DNA of 64,000 nucleotides from Nocardioides sp. R-C-SC26 (GTDB taxonomy: Bacteria > Actinomycetota > Actinomycetes > Propionibacteriales > Nocardioidaceae), in contig NZ_JAHRHK010000009.1 of assembly GCF_021246465.1 (NCBI RefSeq), forward strand, positions 5,511 to 69,510, in the 5' to 3' direction. The number at the start of each line of letters is the position of its first letter. The stretch's first letter is position 1. The position numbers and the translations under genes are program-made. Positions 24,280 to 32,613 of the stretch are shown here, piece by piece. The notes under the pieces were generated by a model. The model was not told where the DNA came from, did no database searches, and worked only from the letters and a program-made list of their open reading frames with translations.

Positions 24280-25488
24280 ATGGCGACCCACGGTGCCGAC
24301 AGTGAGGTCGGACGGCTCCGCACGGTGATGCTGCATCGACCCGGCCACGAGCTGAGCAGGCTCACGCCCCGCAACAACGACCGACTGCTCTTCGACGGCG
24401 TGCCGTGGGTGGCCCGCGCGCAGGAGGAACACGACGCGTTCGCCATGGCGCTGCGAGCGCGCGATGTCGAGGTGCTCTACCTCACCGACCTGCTCACCGA
24501 GACCCTGGCCGACGTCGAGGCACGCGAGCTGGCGATCACGACCGCACTGGCGGGGCTGCATCTCGGCGACACCCTACGCACGTATCTGCGCTCGGCACTG
24601 ATGGCGGCGACACCCGCTGAGCTGACGACGCTGCTCACCGCCGGAGTCCGCAACGACGAGCTGCGCGGCGGGAGCGGCCTGGTCACCTCGCTGCTGGCGC
24701 CCGACGACTTCGTGGTCGACCCGCTGCCCAACCTGCTCTTCACCCGCGACTCCTCGGTGTGGGTGCGCGACCACGTGGCGATCACCTCCCTCGCGATGCC
24801 GGCCCGCGCCCGGGAGACCCAGCTGACCGAGCTGATCTACACCCGCCACCCCCGCTTCGCCGGCACACCCCGCATCCACGGCCACCAGTTCGAGCACGTC
24901 GAGGGCGGCGACGTGCTGCTGGTGGCGCCCGGCGTGATCGCCGTCGGCGTGGGCGAGCGGACGACGCCGGCAGGCGTGGAGCGGTTCGCCCGCCAGGTCT
25001 TCGAGGGCGATCTCGCCCACACGGTGCTGGCGGTGCCGATCGCGCAGGAGCGCGCCACGATGCACCTGGACACCATCTGCACGATGGTCGACGTCGACCT
25101 GATGATCGTCTACGAGAACGTCGCCGAGGCGCTGGTGGCGCACGCCGTCACCGTGGCGGGCCGCGACGACGACGGCACCCTGCACCTCGCCGTCGCCCCG
25201 CCGCGACCCTTTCTCGCCGCGGCGGCGGAGGCGATCGGGATCGACGCCGTGCACCGCATCGACACCGGCCTGGACCCCGTCACGGCCGAGCGGGAGCAGT
25301 GGGACGACGGCAACAACACCCTGGCGCTCGGGCCGCGGGTCGCGGTCGCCTACGAACGCAACGACGCCACCAACGCCCGACTTCGTGACGCGGGCATCGA
25401 CGTCGTCGAGATCGCGGGATCGGAGCTGGGCTCGGGGCGCGGCGGTCCGCGGTGCATGAGCTGCCCGATCGTGCGCGACCCACTCTGA
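24280..25488 (+). CDS. arcA: Arginine deiminase
   Basis: Hydrolyses arginine to citrulline and ammonia, 402 aa. Active-site motifs of the guanidino-modifying superfamily are in place: [12 protein letters not shown] with the substrate-binding Asp, [23 protein letters not shown] with the catalytic His, and the C-terminal [14 protein letters not shown] with nucleophile Cys392. No arcB or arcC follows, so it is not part of a complete arginine-fermentation operon here. ATG 24280 agrees with the family start. Promoter and regulation are not evident in the 69-bp gap from the divergent lipoprotein gene. Confidence 0.95.
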   Translation: MATHGADSEVGRLRTVMLHRPGHELSRLTPRNNDRLLFDGVPWVARAQEEHDAFAMALRARDVEVLYLTDLLTETLADVEARELAITTALAGLHLGDTLRTYLRSALMAATPAELTTLLTAGVRNDELRGGSGLVTSLLAPDDFVVDPLPNLLFTRDSSVWVRDHVAITSLAMPARARETQLTELIYTRHPRFAGTPRIHGHQFEHVEGGDVLLVAPGVIAVGVGERTTPAGVERFARQVFEGDLAHTVLAVPIAQERATMHLDTICTMVDVDLMIVYENVAEALVAHAVTVAGRDDDGTLHLAVAPPRPFLAAAAEAIGIDAVHRIDTGLDPVTAEREQWDDGNNTLALGPRVAVAYERNDATNARLRDAGIDVVEIAGSELGSGRGGPRCMSCPIVRDPL

Positions 25489-25636
25489 ACCCGCCGGGCA
25501 CGGGGCCGTCGTCGAGGTCGCGCGCCTCGCGTCGGCCTCGATCCCTGGACACGCTCCGGCCGGTCGGCAAGGATCGTCCACGGCTCCCAGGCGGGCGACT
25601 CACCTCGCTCCAGCTCACCTCGCGAAAGGCCCACTG

Positions 25637-26005
25637 ATGGCAACGTTCTTCGACTCGTTCACCCCGAAGGAAGTCGCGCAGATCAGCGCGCACGGCCGGA
25701 CGGTGAAGCTCCCTGAGGGCTGGTCGCCGATCTGGGAGCAGACCCCGGCGGACAAGGCCTACATCCTGCTCGACGGCAAGGTCTCGGTGCGCCGCGACGG
25801 AGTGGAGATCGCCCAGCTCGGCGCCGGCGACATCGTGGGCGAGGCCGCCATCGTCGGCCACTCCCTGCGCACCGCGAGCGTCGTGGCCATCACGCCGCTC
25901 AAGGCCATCCACTTCACCGACTCCGACATCCGCGAGCTCATCGAGGAGATGCCCACGTTCCGCGAGAAGCTCGAGGCCGTCGTCGAGTCGCGCCTGAACC
26001 CCTGA
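25637..26005 (+). CDS. Stand-alone cyclic-nucleotide-binding domain protein
   Basis: Protein of 122 aa made only of a cNMP-binding beta-barrel and its C-helix. The phosphate-binding cassette is GAGDIVGEAAIVGHSLRTASV, with the Glu and Arg that contact the ribose and phosphate in true cAMP binders. No helix-turn-helix or kinase domain follows, so it must signal through a partner. The next gene, 85 bp on, is a class III nucleotide cyclase, which gives a cyclase plus receptor pair. ATG 25637 has AAAGG about 9 bp upstream. Confidence 0.85.
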   Translation: MATFFDSFTPKEVAQISAHGRTVKLPEGWSPIWEQTPADKAYILLDGKVSVRRDGVEIAQLGAGDIVGEAAIVGHSLRTASVVAITPLKAIHFTDSDIRELIEEMPTFREKLEAVVESRLNP

Positions 26006-26090
26006 CGACGCCGCACGCGTCGGCGGCGCCTGACATCAGGACCCGCCGGCGCGTGTTCGCATTCCTCCCCCACACAGCGATGCCGCGACC

Positions 26091-27215
26091 GTGACCGAGC
26101 CGACCGACACACCCGCCTTCGCGGGCCTGCTCGCGACCGTGGAGTCCGACGTCCTCGGCCTCACACCGACGTTGACGCGACTCCAGGTCGCCGCCGAGGC
26201 GGAGGTCCCCCTGGAGGTGGCGACGGCGCTCTGGTCGCTGTTGGGCTTCGCCCACGTCGAGGACACCGCGGTCGCCTTCACCGAGGACGACGTCGAGGCC
26301 CTGCGCGCGGCCCACGAACTGGTGGGGCTGGGCATCTTGAGCCCCGACCGCCAGGCCGCGCTCGTGCGCACCTGGGGCCGCAGCTTCGCCCGTCTCGCCG
26401 AATGGCAGACCGACCTGCTGGCCGACGTCGCCCTCGAGTCCGGCGGTGACCCGCGCGAGACCCTGCCGGCACTCGTCAGCGAGGTCCTGCCTCGGGTGGA
26501 GGAGCTGCAGCGGTACATCTGGCGGCGACACCTAGCCAGTGCCGGCTCGCGGATCCTGGCAGTTCTGGAGTCCGACGCCGTGACCGAGCGTCTCGCCGTC
26601 GTCTTCGTCGACATCGTCGGCTACACGGCCCGCTCGAAGACCCTCGGCGAGAGCGAGCTGGTCGCCTGGCTCGAGGCCTTCGAGGATCGCAGCACCAGCA
26701 TGGCCGGCGAGCTCGGTGGCCGGGTGATCAAGAGCATCGGCGACGAGGTGCTCGTCGTGCTCGACGACCCGGTCGACGCCGTCACCTTCGCACTGCGGCT
26801 GACGGCGATGGGCGCCGACGAGGACGACCCGTTCCCCGAGGTGCGCGCCGGCGTCGCTTTCGGCGAGGTGGTCGCGCGGCTGGGCGACGTCTTCGGCGCG
26901 ACCGTCAACGTCGCCGCGCGGCTGACGTCGGCGGCCCGGCCGGGCGCCGTGCTCGTCGATCGCGGCGTGTACGACGCGCTGCACGGCGAGGGAGACGGCG
27001 AGCCGGCGGACGAGGGTGTGGCCCTCGACGACGAGCACGCGGCCGGGACGGCGTCCGAAGGCCCTGGCGACGACGGCTCCGATCGACGTCGGCGCGAGCC
27101 GCACGAGCCCCGCGAGGAGGCGCCGTTCAGCTTCCGGCGGGTGCGCCGTCTGCACGTGAAGGGCTACGACCGGCTCGCTGCGTACGCCGTCCGGGCGCGC
27201 GCGGAGCACCGGTAG
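26091..27215 (+). CDS. Class III adenylate/guanylate cyclase, Rv1264-like regulatory domain
   Basis: Soluble cyclase of 374 aa. The N-terminal 150 residues are helical and resemble the autoinhibitory domain of mycobacterial Rv1264 (PF16701), whose pH response is known. The catalytic domain has metal ligands Asp174 (VFVDIVGYT) and Asp218 (KSIGDEVLVV), the purine-contacting Lys214, and the transition-state pair Asn273 and Arg277 (GATVNVAARLTS). All are present, so it should be active, and Lys suggests ATP. A charged insert of about 45 residues interrupts the C-terminal part. It probably supplies the ligand of the preceding cNMP-binding protein. Confidence 0.88.
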   Translation: MTEPTDTPAFAGLLATVESDVLGLTPTLTRLQVAAEAEVPLEVATALWSLLGFAHVEDTAVAFTEDDVEALRAAHELVGLGILSPDRQAALVRTWGRSFARLAEWQTDLLADVALESGGDPRETLPALVSEVLPRVEELQRYIWRRHLASAGSRILAVLESDAVTERLAVVFVDIVGYTARSKTLGESELVAWLEAFEDRSTSMAGELGGRVIKSIGDEVLVVLDDPVDAVTFALRLTAMGADEDDPFPEVRAGVAFGEVVARLGDVFGATVNVAARLTSAARPGAVLVDRGVYDALHGEGDGEPADEGVALDDEHAAGTASEGPGDDGSDRRRREPHEPREEAPFSFRRVRRLHVKGYDRLAAYAVRARAEHR

Positions 27216-27260
27216 TCACGGTCTGCGCCGGCGTCCGGCGTCCGGTCGATCGTGTCGATC

Positions 27261-27276
27261 CGGGGCAGCCGCCCCG
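27261..27276. terminator. Hairpin between convergent genes
   Basis: CGGGGC-AGCC-GCCCCG, a 6-bp GC-only stem with a 4-nt loop, lies between the stop codons of the cyclase and the DUF5926 gene. It is short but well placed to end both transcripts. Confidence 0.6.
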
Positions 27277-27285
27277 ACCGCGCCG

Positions 27286-28245
27286 TCAGCGGATGGTGAC
27301 CTGGCGGGTCGCCAGCCCGGAGCGCGCCGAGCGCTCCTCGGTGGTCAGCGGCGTCTCGTCGGCCAGTGCGGCGTCGAGGGCGGCCTTGTACGCCGCGGCG
27401 GGCTCCTCCAACGCTTCCGCGCCGGTGCCGACCGGCAGGTCCCACACCGGCGCGAGCAGGCCGTGGGCACGGAACATCCCGATCAGACGCGCGTCGGGCA
27501 CGATGACGTCGGCGCCGGCGACGTGGAGGCGCGCCAAGGCGTCGAGCAGGGCGTCCTCGGGCTCGGGCATCACCCAGCGCAGGTGCTCCTTGGGGCCGAC
27601 GTTGGTCCAGTAGGCCGCCTCGACCGACGTCAGGCGCGAGGTCGGCACGACCGACTCGTTGGCGTGCTCCAGCGCGTGCTCGAACTCGCCGGCGTCCTCG
27701 ACGTCGGCGATCCAGTAGTCGAAGCCGTCGTGCACGGTGACCTCAAGGGAGTCGCCCTCGATGAGGTCCTGCAGACGGGGGCCGTCACCGGGCGACTCGG
27801 TGAGGCCGACGACGCCGGACTCGCCCGTCTCGGCCTGCGCCAGGGCCCGCTCCAGCACGGCGGCCAGGTCACGTGAGGGGTCGCCGAAGTGGTGCTGCAC
27901 CTGGAGGCCGACCCACACCTGCCCACTGTCGCGCGCCATCGCGGGCACGGCCATCGGCAGCAGGGTGCACAGCTGGACGACACGATCGGTGCCCTTGACG
28001 GCGACGGTCGCCGTCGCGGCGGGCACGAGCTCGCGCATCGCGACGATGTCGCACTCGCCCGGGACGCCCTCGAACGGGCGCACGACGAAGACCGGCGCAG
28101 CGCCGCCGGGCGCGCCGTGGCACGCCTTGTAGCGCCGTCCAGACCCGCACGGGCACGGCTGCCGGGGGCCGACCTCGCCCGCCCCTGCCGCCGTCCCACT
28201 CGCCGCAGCCTGCGCGCGGTTCTTGACCCTGGACTTCTTCGCCAT
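27286..28245 (-). CDS. DUF5926 protein with SEC-C zinc motif
   Basis: Protein of 319 aa. The N-terminus is basic (MAKKSRVKNRAQ) and leads to a SEC-C type zinc knuckle, CPCGSGRRYKACHG, with Cys31, Cys33, Cys42 and His43. The rest matches the actinobacterial DUF5926 family (VVRPFEGVPGECDIVAMRELVPAATA, in part). The SEC-C motif in SecA binds SecB and ribosomes, so a role near ribosomes or protein quality control is possible, but none is established. ATG 28245 is chosen since residues upstream in frame are not conserved in character. Confidence 0.82.
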   Translation of the reverse strand: MAKKSRVKNRAQAAASGTAAGAGEVGPRQPCPCGSGRRYKACHGAPGGAAPVFVVRPFEGVPGECDIVAMRELVPAATATVAVKGTDRVVQLCTLLPMAVPAMARDSGQVWVGLQVQHHFGDPSRDLAAVLERALAQAETGESGVVGLTESPGDGPRLQDLIEGDSLEVTVHDGFDYWIADVEDAGEFEHALEHANESVVPTSRLTSVEAAYWTNVGPKEHLRWVMPEPEDALLDALARLHVAGADVIVPDARLIGMFRAHGLLAPVWDLPVGTGAEALEEPAAAYKAALDAALADETPLTTEERSARSGLATRQVTIR

Positions 28246-28286
28246 GCCCGCGACCCTAGCCCGGGGCCCGAGTGCGGCGTGTAGGC

Positions 28287-28360
28287 GGATAGCGCGTCCG
28301 TCTCCGAACCCGACACGCCGCGACACGCCGTCCGCACGGTCGGAATGGGACGCGCTATCC
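28287..28360. repeat. Large inverted repeat, TAGCGCGTCCG family, copy 1
   Basis: Perfect 13-bp arms GGATAGCGCGTCC (28287-28299) and complement (28348-28360) enclose 48 bp that include a CGACACGCCG direct repeat. TAGCGCGTCCGTCTCCGAAC here matches 19 of 20 bases of the element at 59350-59383. It lies directly downstream of the GDPD gene and may terminate it. Confidence 0.75.
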
Positions 28361-28369
28361 CCGCAGGGC

Positions 28370-29221
28370 TCAGCGGCCGAGCTGGTCGAGCATGTAGGCC
28401 GGACGATCCGTGATGACGGCCTTGACGCCGAGCGAGCGGCAGAGTTCGAGGTCGGCGAGGGTGTTGACCGTCCAGACGTGGACGTCGTGGCCGCTCTCGG
28501 CGATCCGGGTCGCGAGCTTGGGGTGCTCGCGCAGCATCGCGATGCCGGGGCCGAGCAGCCAGTCGTCGCCGACGACGCGACGCAGCATCGGCCAGGTCTG
28601 GGGCTTGTCGACCAGCATCACCAGCGGCACCTCGGGGGCCAGTCGCTCGACGCGTTGGAGCGCGGTGAAGGAGAAGCTCATCACCCGCACCGGCGCACCG
28701 ATCCTGGTCCAGCCGAAGTCGCGCAGCATCTCCACCAGACGCCGCTCGACCAGGCCGCCGAAGCGGGTCGGGTGCTTGGTCTCGATGGCGACCTCGACGC
28801 GCCGGTCGAAGTCGGCCACCACCTCGAGCAGCTTGCGCAACGTGAGCACGCCGTCGAGGGAGTCGTCGCGCTCGGGTGCCTCGTCGTCCAGCTCGGACCA
28901 CGGGTGCTTCCAGGAGGCGAAGTCGAGCTCGTCGAGGTCGGCGAGGTTCATCGTGGAGACCAGGCCGTTGGTGCTCGCGGTGCGTCGCAACGTCCGGTCG
29001 TGCACACACACCAGATGGCCGTCGGCGGTCAACCTGACGTCGCACTCCAGCCCGTCGGCGCCGGTCTCCAGCGCGGCGAGATATGCGCCCAGGGTGTGCT
29101 CGGCGTTGTCGAAGCTGGCACCACGGTGCGCCACGACCTGCGGCGTCGACCGCACCAGCGGCACGCGGGTGGGCTTCTTCGTCGTCGGGTCGGGGTCGCC
29201 GGCGGCGGACATGCCCACCAT
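28370..29221 (-). CDS. Glycerophosphodiester phosphodiesterase
   Basis: Hydrolyses glycerophosphodiesters to glycerol 3-phosphate and an alcohol. The 283-aa TIM-barrel has the GDPD signature: VVAHRGASFDNAEHTLGAY with catalytic His and Arg, then ADGLECDVRLTADGHLVCVHD with the metal-binding Glu/Asp and second His. VEIETK-type and VWTVN segments near the C-terminal strands are also typical (VAIETKHP, VHVWTVNT). There is no signal peptide, so it is cytoplasmic. ATG 29221 or the in-frame ATG 29212 could be the start. It is divergent from the DNA glycosylase gene. Confidence 0.92.
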   Translation of the reverse strand: MVGMSAAGDPDPTTKKPTRVPLVRSTPQVVAHRGASFDNAEHTLGAYLAALETGADGLECDVRLTADGHLVCVHDRTLRRTASTNGLVSTMNLADLDELDFASWKHPWSELDDEAPERDDSLDGVLTLRKLLEVVADFDRRVEVAIETKHPTRFGGLVERRLVEMLRDFGWTRIGAPVRVMSFSFTALQRVERLAPEVPLVMLVDKPQTWPMLRRVVGDDWLLGPGIAMLREHPKLATRIAESGHDVHVWTVNTLADLELCRSLGVKAVITDRPAYMLDQLGR

Positions 29222-29343
29222 GGTGCCCGACGTCGGGCCGTCACGGTTCGCCGACCGCTCGGCGACATGCCCGTCGCCCGTCTGGTCCGGCTCGGGCCAG
29301 GGACGCCTCGACCCCTGCGCATGCCGTTCGTAGACTCCACGGC

Positions 29344-30225
29344 GTGCCCGAGTTGCCCGAGGTGGAGGCGCTCGCCGTCGATCTGCGGCGGCGGCTGGTG
29401 GGGCGCGCGATCACCGCGGTCCACGTGACGGCGTTCAACGCGCTGAAGACCTTCGACCCGCCTGTCTCCGCGCTCCGCGGCACCGTCGTGGACGGCGTCG
29501 GGCGGCACGGCAAGTTTCTCGACATCGACGCCTCCGGCGTGCACATCGTGCTGCACCTGGCCCGCGCCGGGTGGATCCGCTGGCGCGAGGAGGTGCCGGC
29601 CCTGCCCCCGAAGCCGAGCACGAAGTCGCCTCTCGCGGTGCGGATCGTCGTCGAGGATCCCGAGACCGGGGCGACCCACGCCATCGACATCACCGAGGCC
29701 GGCACGAAGAAGAGCCTGGCGATGCACGTCGTCCGCGACCCTCTCGAGGTCGAACGCGTGGCCTCGCTCGGCCCGGACCCGCTCACCTCCGACTTCACCC
29801 GGGACGTGCTCGCGGGCATCCTCTCCTCGGAGGGCCGCAAGCAGCTCAAGGGCGTGCTGCGGCACCAGGGCACCATCGCCGGCATCGGCAACGCCTACTC
29901 CGACGAGATCCTGCACGCGGCGCGGATGTCGCCGTTCAAGCCCGCCAACAGCCTGACCGACGACGAGCTCGACGCGCTCTACACCGCGATCCGCGAGACC
30001 CTGGGCGCCGCCGTCGAGCGCTCGAGCGGCCTGGCCGCCTCCGAGCTCAAGGGCGAGAAGAAGTCGAACCTGGCGGTGCACGCCCAGACCGGCAAGCCCT
30101 GCCCGGTCTGCGGCGACATCGTCCGCGAGGTCTCGTTCGCCGACTCCAGCCTCCAGTACTGCGCGACCTGTCAGACCGGCGGCAAGCCACTGGCCGACCG
30201 GCGGATGAGCAAGCTCCTCAAGTAG
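29344..30225 (+). CDS. Fpg/Nei-family DNA glycosylase/AP lyase
   Basis: Base-excision repair enzyme of 293 aa. After Met removal the mature N-terminus is PELPEVEAL, with the Pro nucleophile and Glu3 required in the family. The central H2TH domain contains KQLKGVLRHQGTIAGIGNAYSDEIL (in part), and the C-terminus has a four-Cys zinc finger (CPVCGDIVREV...YCATCQ). The finger is shorter in its final part than in classical MutM, so this may be one of the actinobacterial Nei-like paralogues. GTG 29344 is fixed by the need for Pro2. It was probably acquired together with no repair partner; neighbours are unrelated. Confidence 0.92.
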   Translation: MPELPEVEALAVDLRRRLVGRAITAVHVTAFNALKTFDPPVSALRGTVVDGVGRHGKFLDIDASGVHIVLHLARAGWIRWREEVPALPPKPSTKSPLAVRIVVEDPETGATHAIDITEAGTKKSLAMHVVRDPLEVERVASLGPDPLTSDFTRDVLAGILSSEGRKQLKGVLRHQGTIAGIGNAYSDEILHAARMSPFKPANSLTDDELDALYTAIRETLGAAVERSSGLAASELKGEKKSNLAVHAQTGKPCPVCGDIVREVSFADSSLQYCATCQTGGKPLADRRMSKLLK

Positions 30226-30308
30226 GCGGTCGCGCGGACAGCGGCGTCCGGCCGACATCTGCCCTATCCGTGCCACCCCGAGCGGTCCACGTCGGGGAGG
30301 ATGGGCCC

Positions 30309-30641
30309 ATGAGCATCCCCACCGTCGTCATCGCCGGCGTGCCCGACCCGCTGCCCACCGGCCTCGCCGTGCTCGACGTCCGCGAGCAGGTCGAGTGGGA
30401 TCACGGGCACATCGACGGCGCGGTCCACATCCCGCTGATGTCGCTGCCCGAGCGTCTCGACGACGTGCCGGAGGGTCAGGTGCTTGTGGTCTGCAAGGTC
30501 GGCGGTCGTTCGGCTCAGGCCACCGGCTACCTGCTGCAGCAGGGTCGCGACGCGGTCAACCTCGACGGCGGGATGCTCGACTGGGAGGCGGCCGGGCGGC
30601 CGATGGTCAGCGAGAACGGTCAGGCGCCCGCCGTCGTCTGA
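30309..30641 (+). CDS. Rhodanese-domain protein
   Basis: Single-domain sulfurtransferase of 110 aa. The CH2A motif VLDVREQVEWDHGHIDGAVHIPL and the active-site loop VCKVGGRS with Cys62 are intact, so persulfide formation should be possible. A GHIxGAxxIP pattern and a six-residue loop fit GlpE/PspE-type proteins. No signal peptide, hence cytoplasmic. ATG 30309 follows a GGGGAGGA sequence about 6 bp upstream. The sulfur acceptor is unknown. Confidence 0.9.
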   Translation: MSIPTVVIAGVPDPLPTGLAVLDVREQVEWDHGHIDGAVHIPLMSLPERLDDVPEGQVLVVCKVGGRSAQATGYLLQQGRDAVNLDGGMLDWEAAGRPMVSENGQAPAVV

Positions 30642-30688
30642 CGAGAGACCGCCGACCAGCGCGGCCGATCCCGGCCGGCGCGTCGGAC

Positions 30689-31096
30689 TCAGGCGAAGCA
30701 GGTCGCGCGGGCGTACTCCAGGAACGCGGCGACCGCGTCGCGATCGGCGCCGTCGGGGTCGCCGCTGAGCTCCTCCGCTGCTGTCACCATGCCGGAGACG
30801 TCGCTGTCGCCGCCGTCGGAGGAGTCGCCCGTCAGGGCGGCGAGCGCGCCGCGGGCGGCCGCGCCCCCCCGCACGAAGATCACGAAGCCGGCACGCCCCG
30901 CAGCCGGGATGTCGTCGGGCGTGCCGACGTCGGCGAGGTCACGCGCCGTGACGCGCAGGTCGGCATCCGGGTCGTAGGCGGCACAGAAGCTCTGGGGCTC
31001 GGCGTCGCGCGGGGCGTCGGCGGCGTCGATGGCCGTCTCGGAGCTGCAGGCCGTGACGAGGAGGAGCAGCGCGGGCAGCAGGGCGGCGTACTTCAT
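30689..31096 (-). CDS. Small lipoprotein, paralogue 1
   Basis: Protein of 135 aa with a textbook lipoprotein signal ending LLVTAC, lipidated Cys17. The mature part has FCAAYDPDAD, then DLADVGTPDDIPAAGRAGFVIFV and a C-terminal EYARATCFA. Spacing and wording match the neighbouring lipoprotein at 31236 (DELAEVGTPEDIDDEAREGFEIMV, in part, and TYAGTTCADA). Two Cys in each mature domain probably form a disulfide. The pair is a tandem duplication of an exported helical domain of unknown function. Confidence 0.75.
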   Translation of the reverse strand: MKYAALLPALLLLVTACSSETAIDAADAPRDAEPQSFCAAYDPDADLRVTARDLADVGTPDDIPAAGRAGFVIFVRGGAAARGALAALTGDSSDGGDSDVSGMVTAAEELSGDPDGADRDAVAAFLEYARATCFA

Positions 31097-31154
31097 GGCG
31101 ACCTCAGTCAAGCACCCGTCACCACCCCGGCCGACCCGGGGACGGCTGACGCGT

Positions 31155-31186
31155 GCGGGTTCCCCCGGTCGACCGGTGGAACCCGC
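31155..31186. repeat. Near-perfect 32-bp palindrome between lipoprotein genes
   Basis: GCGGGTTCCCCCGGTC followed by its complement with one mismatched pair. It is of the same type as the serS palindrome at 20256-20281, including the central GGTCGACC. It lies downstream of the 31236 lipoprotein gene and upstream of the 30689 gene, so it may separate their transcripts. Confidence 0.75.
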
Positions 31187-31235
31187 ATGCGCCGAAGGGC
31201 CGGAGGCCGGGTGGCCCGTGCGATCGGACCGTGGA

Positions 31236-31649
31236 TCAGGAGGCGCCGTCGGTGGGCTCGTCCTCGGTGCCGCCGTCGGTGATCGCGTCGGCACAGGTCG
31301 TGCCCGCATAGGTCACGAACGCGGTGACCTTGGCCGTGTCGTCCTCGCTGACCTCGCCCTCGACCGCATCGAAGCTGGCGTCGTCCTCGGCGCCGTCGAG
31401 CGCGTCGACCATGATCTCGAAGCCCTCGCGAGCCTCGTCGTCGATGTCCTCCGGCGTGCCGACCTCGGCCAGCTCGTCGGCGGCGTCCTTCGGCGTCTCG
31501 GCGCCGGTCGCGGTGGTGAAGGTGGAGCAGAAGTCCTCGACCGAGGCATCGGTCGGGGCATCGGCACCAGCGCCACCGCAGGCGGTGAGCGTGAGGGCCA
31601 GGAGGAAGGGCGCGGTGACGGCAGCGGCCCGGCGCTTCAAGGGGGTCAT
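31236..31649 (-). CDS. Small lipoprotein, paralogue 2
   Basis: Protein of 137 aa with signal ending LTLTAC, lipidated Cys24, then an acidic mature domain. VEDFCSTFTTATG, ELAEVGTPEDIDDEAREGF and FVTYAGTTCADA align with paralogue 1 at 30689. The acid-rich tail (TEDEPTDGAS) is unlike paralogue 1. No enzyme motif is visible. Being anchored outside the membrane, it may bind a ligand or another envelope protein. Start and signal peptide are clear; role unknown. Confidence 0.75.
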   Translation of the reverse strand: MTPLKRRAAAVTAPFLLALTLTACGGAGADAPTDASVEDFCSTFTTATGAETPKDAADELAEVGTPEDIDDEAREGFEIMVDALDGAEDDASFDAVEGEVSEDDTAKVTAFVTYAGTTCADAITDGGTEDEPTDGAS

Positions 31650-31712
31650 CGGAGTTCCTTTCGTGGGACACCTGCGTGAGCGCCTGGTCGGCGCTCTCCG
31701 CGACCGATTCAG

Positions 31713-32453
31713 TCAGCGCCCCCGGACGCCCGCGAACACCGCGGGCGTCGCCGCGGTGAACAGTCGCGGAAGTCCCCGCACATACTCCTCCCGAGCCATC
31801 TCGACCACCCCCAGCGAGCCCAGATGGTCGGTATGCCACTGGACGTCGATCAGCCGCGGTCCGCCAGCGTCGTCGGCCCTCAGGTGCTCCACGAGACCCA
31901 CCAGCGCGACCTTGGAGGCGTCGCGTTCGTGGTGGAACATCGACTCCCCCGCGAAGAGTCCGCCGATGGCCAGCCCGTAGAGGCCTCCGACCAGCCGGCC
32001 CTCGCGCCAGGTCTCCACGGAATGGGCCCATCCGAGTTCGTAGAGCCGCAGGTAGGCCGCCTGGATGCGGTCGTCGATCCATCCACCGTCGCGTCGTGGG
32101 TCGGCACATGCCTCGAGGACGTCGGCGAACGCGGTGTCGACCCGCACCTCGAAGTCGCGGCAGGAGCGTCGCAACGACCGGGAGACCACCAGCGCGTCCA
32201 ACGGCAGGACGCCACGGTCCAACGGCGACCACCAGCCGATCGGATCGGGCGCATACCTCCCGCTTCGGCTCGCCGCCTCCTCCAGCGCCGGCCCGAGGGG
32301 CATCGGGAAGAGCCCCCGGCGGTAGGCCGCGAGCAGTGTGCCGGGCTCGAGGTCGGCACCGACGGCGACCAGGTCGTCGTCGGGCCATCGCTCGACGTCG
32401 GCCGGCTCCGGCAGCGACCACGGGGTGGGTGGCGGCTCCACGGGCGGCGGCAT
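31713..32453 (-). CDS. aat: Leucyl/phenylalanyl-tRNA-protein transferase
   Basis: Adds Leu or Phe to proteins with N-terminal Lys or Arg, making N-degrons for the ClpS/ClpAP pathway. The 246-aa protein has the family blocks GLFPMPLG, IGWWSPLDRGVLPLDAL, ETWREGRLVGGLYGLAIGGLFAGESMF (in part) and LIDVQWHTDHLGSLG. ATG 32453 is chosen because the in-frame extension to 32531 would be read from the REP-like element. No clpS is in the window. A role linked to the proteasome activator bpa is not implied. Confidence 0.93.
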   Translation of the reverse strand: MPPPVEPPPTPWSLPEPADVERWPDDDLVAVGADLEPGTLLAAYRRGLFPMPLGPALEEAASRSGRYAPDPIGWWSPLDRGVLPLDALVVSRSLRRSCRDFEVRVDTAFADVLEACADPRRDGGWIDDRIQAAYLRLYELGWAHSVETWREGRLVGGLYGLAIGGLFAGESMFHHERDASKVALVGLVEHLRADDAGGPRLIDVQWHTDHLGSLGVVEMAREEYVRGLPRLFTAATPAVFAGVRGR

Positions 32454-32498
32454 GGGAGCACGGTAGGACCAGGGCCGAGACCGACCCCCGGCGAGAGC

Positions 32499-32572
32499 GG
32501 TTTCGAGACGCTCGCTGCGCTCGCTCCTCAACCACCGCCCACCCGCGGTGGTCGAGGAGGTCGCGCGCGAGG
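32499..32572. repeat. REP-like dispersed element
   Basis: GGTTTCGAGACGCTCGCTGC continues with CGCTCGCTCCTCAACCACCG, then, after CCCACC, a complementary CGGTGGTCGAGGAGG stretch. The two halves can pair. The first half is repeated almost exactly at 57131-57240 and in part at 39855-39944 and 63736-63779. It fills the divergent gap between aat and the EcsC gene. Confidence 0.8.
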
Positions 32573-32613
32573 CTCACCCCGACAGGTCAGGGGTCCTTTC
32601 GTAGGCTGGCGGC

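Noticed and set aside
28246..28369. Small ncRNA in the gap between DUF5926 and GDPD
   Set aside because: The structure is explained by the inverted repeat family shared with 59350, and I see no promoter.
32454..32531. Longer N-terminus for aat
   Set aside because: The extra codons read through the REP-like element and do not match the family.
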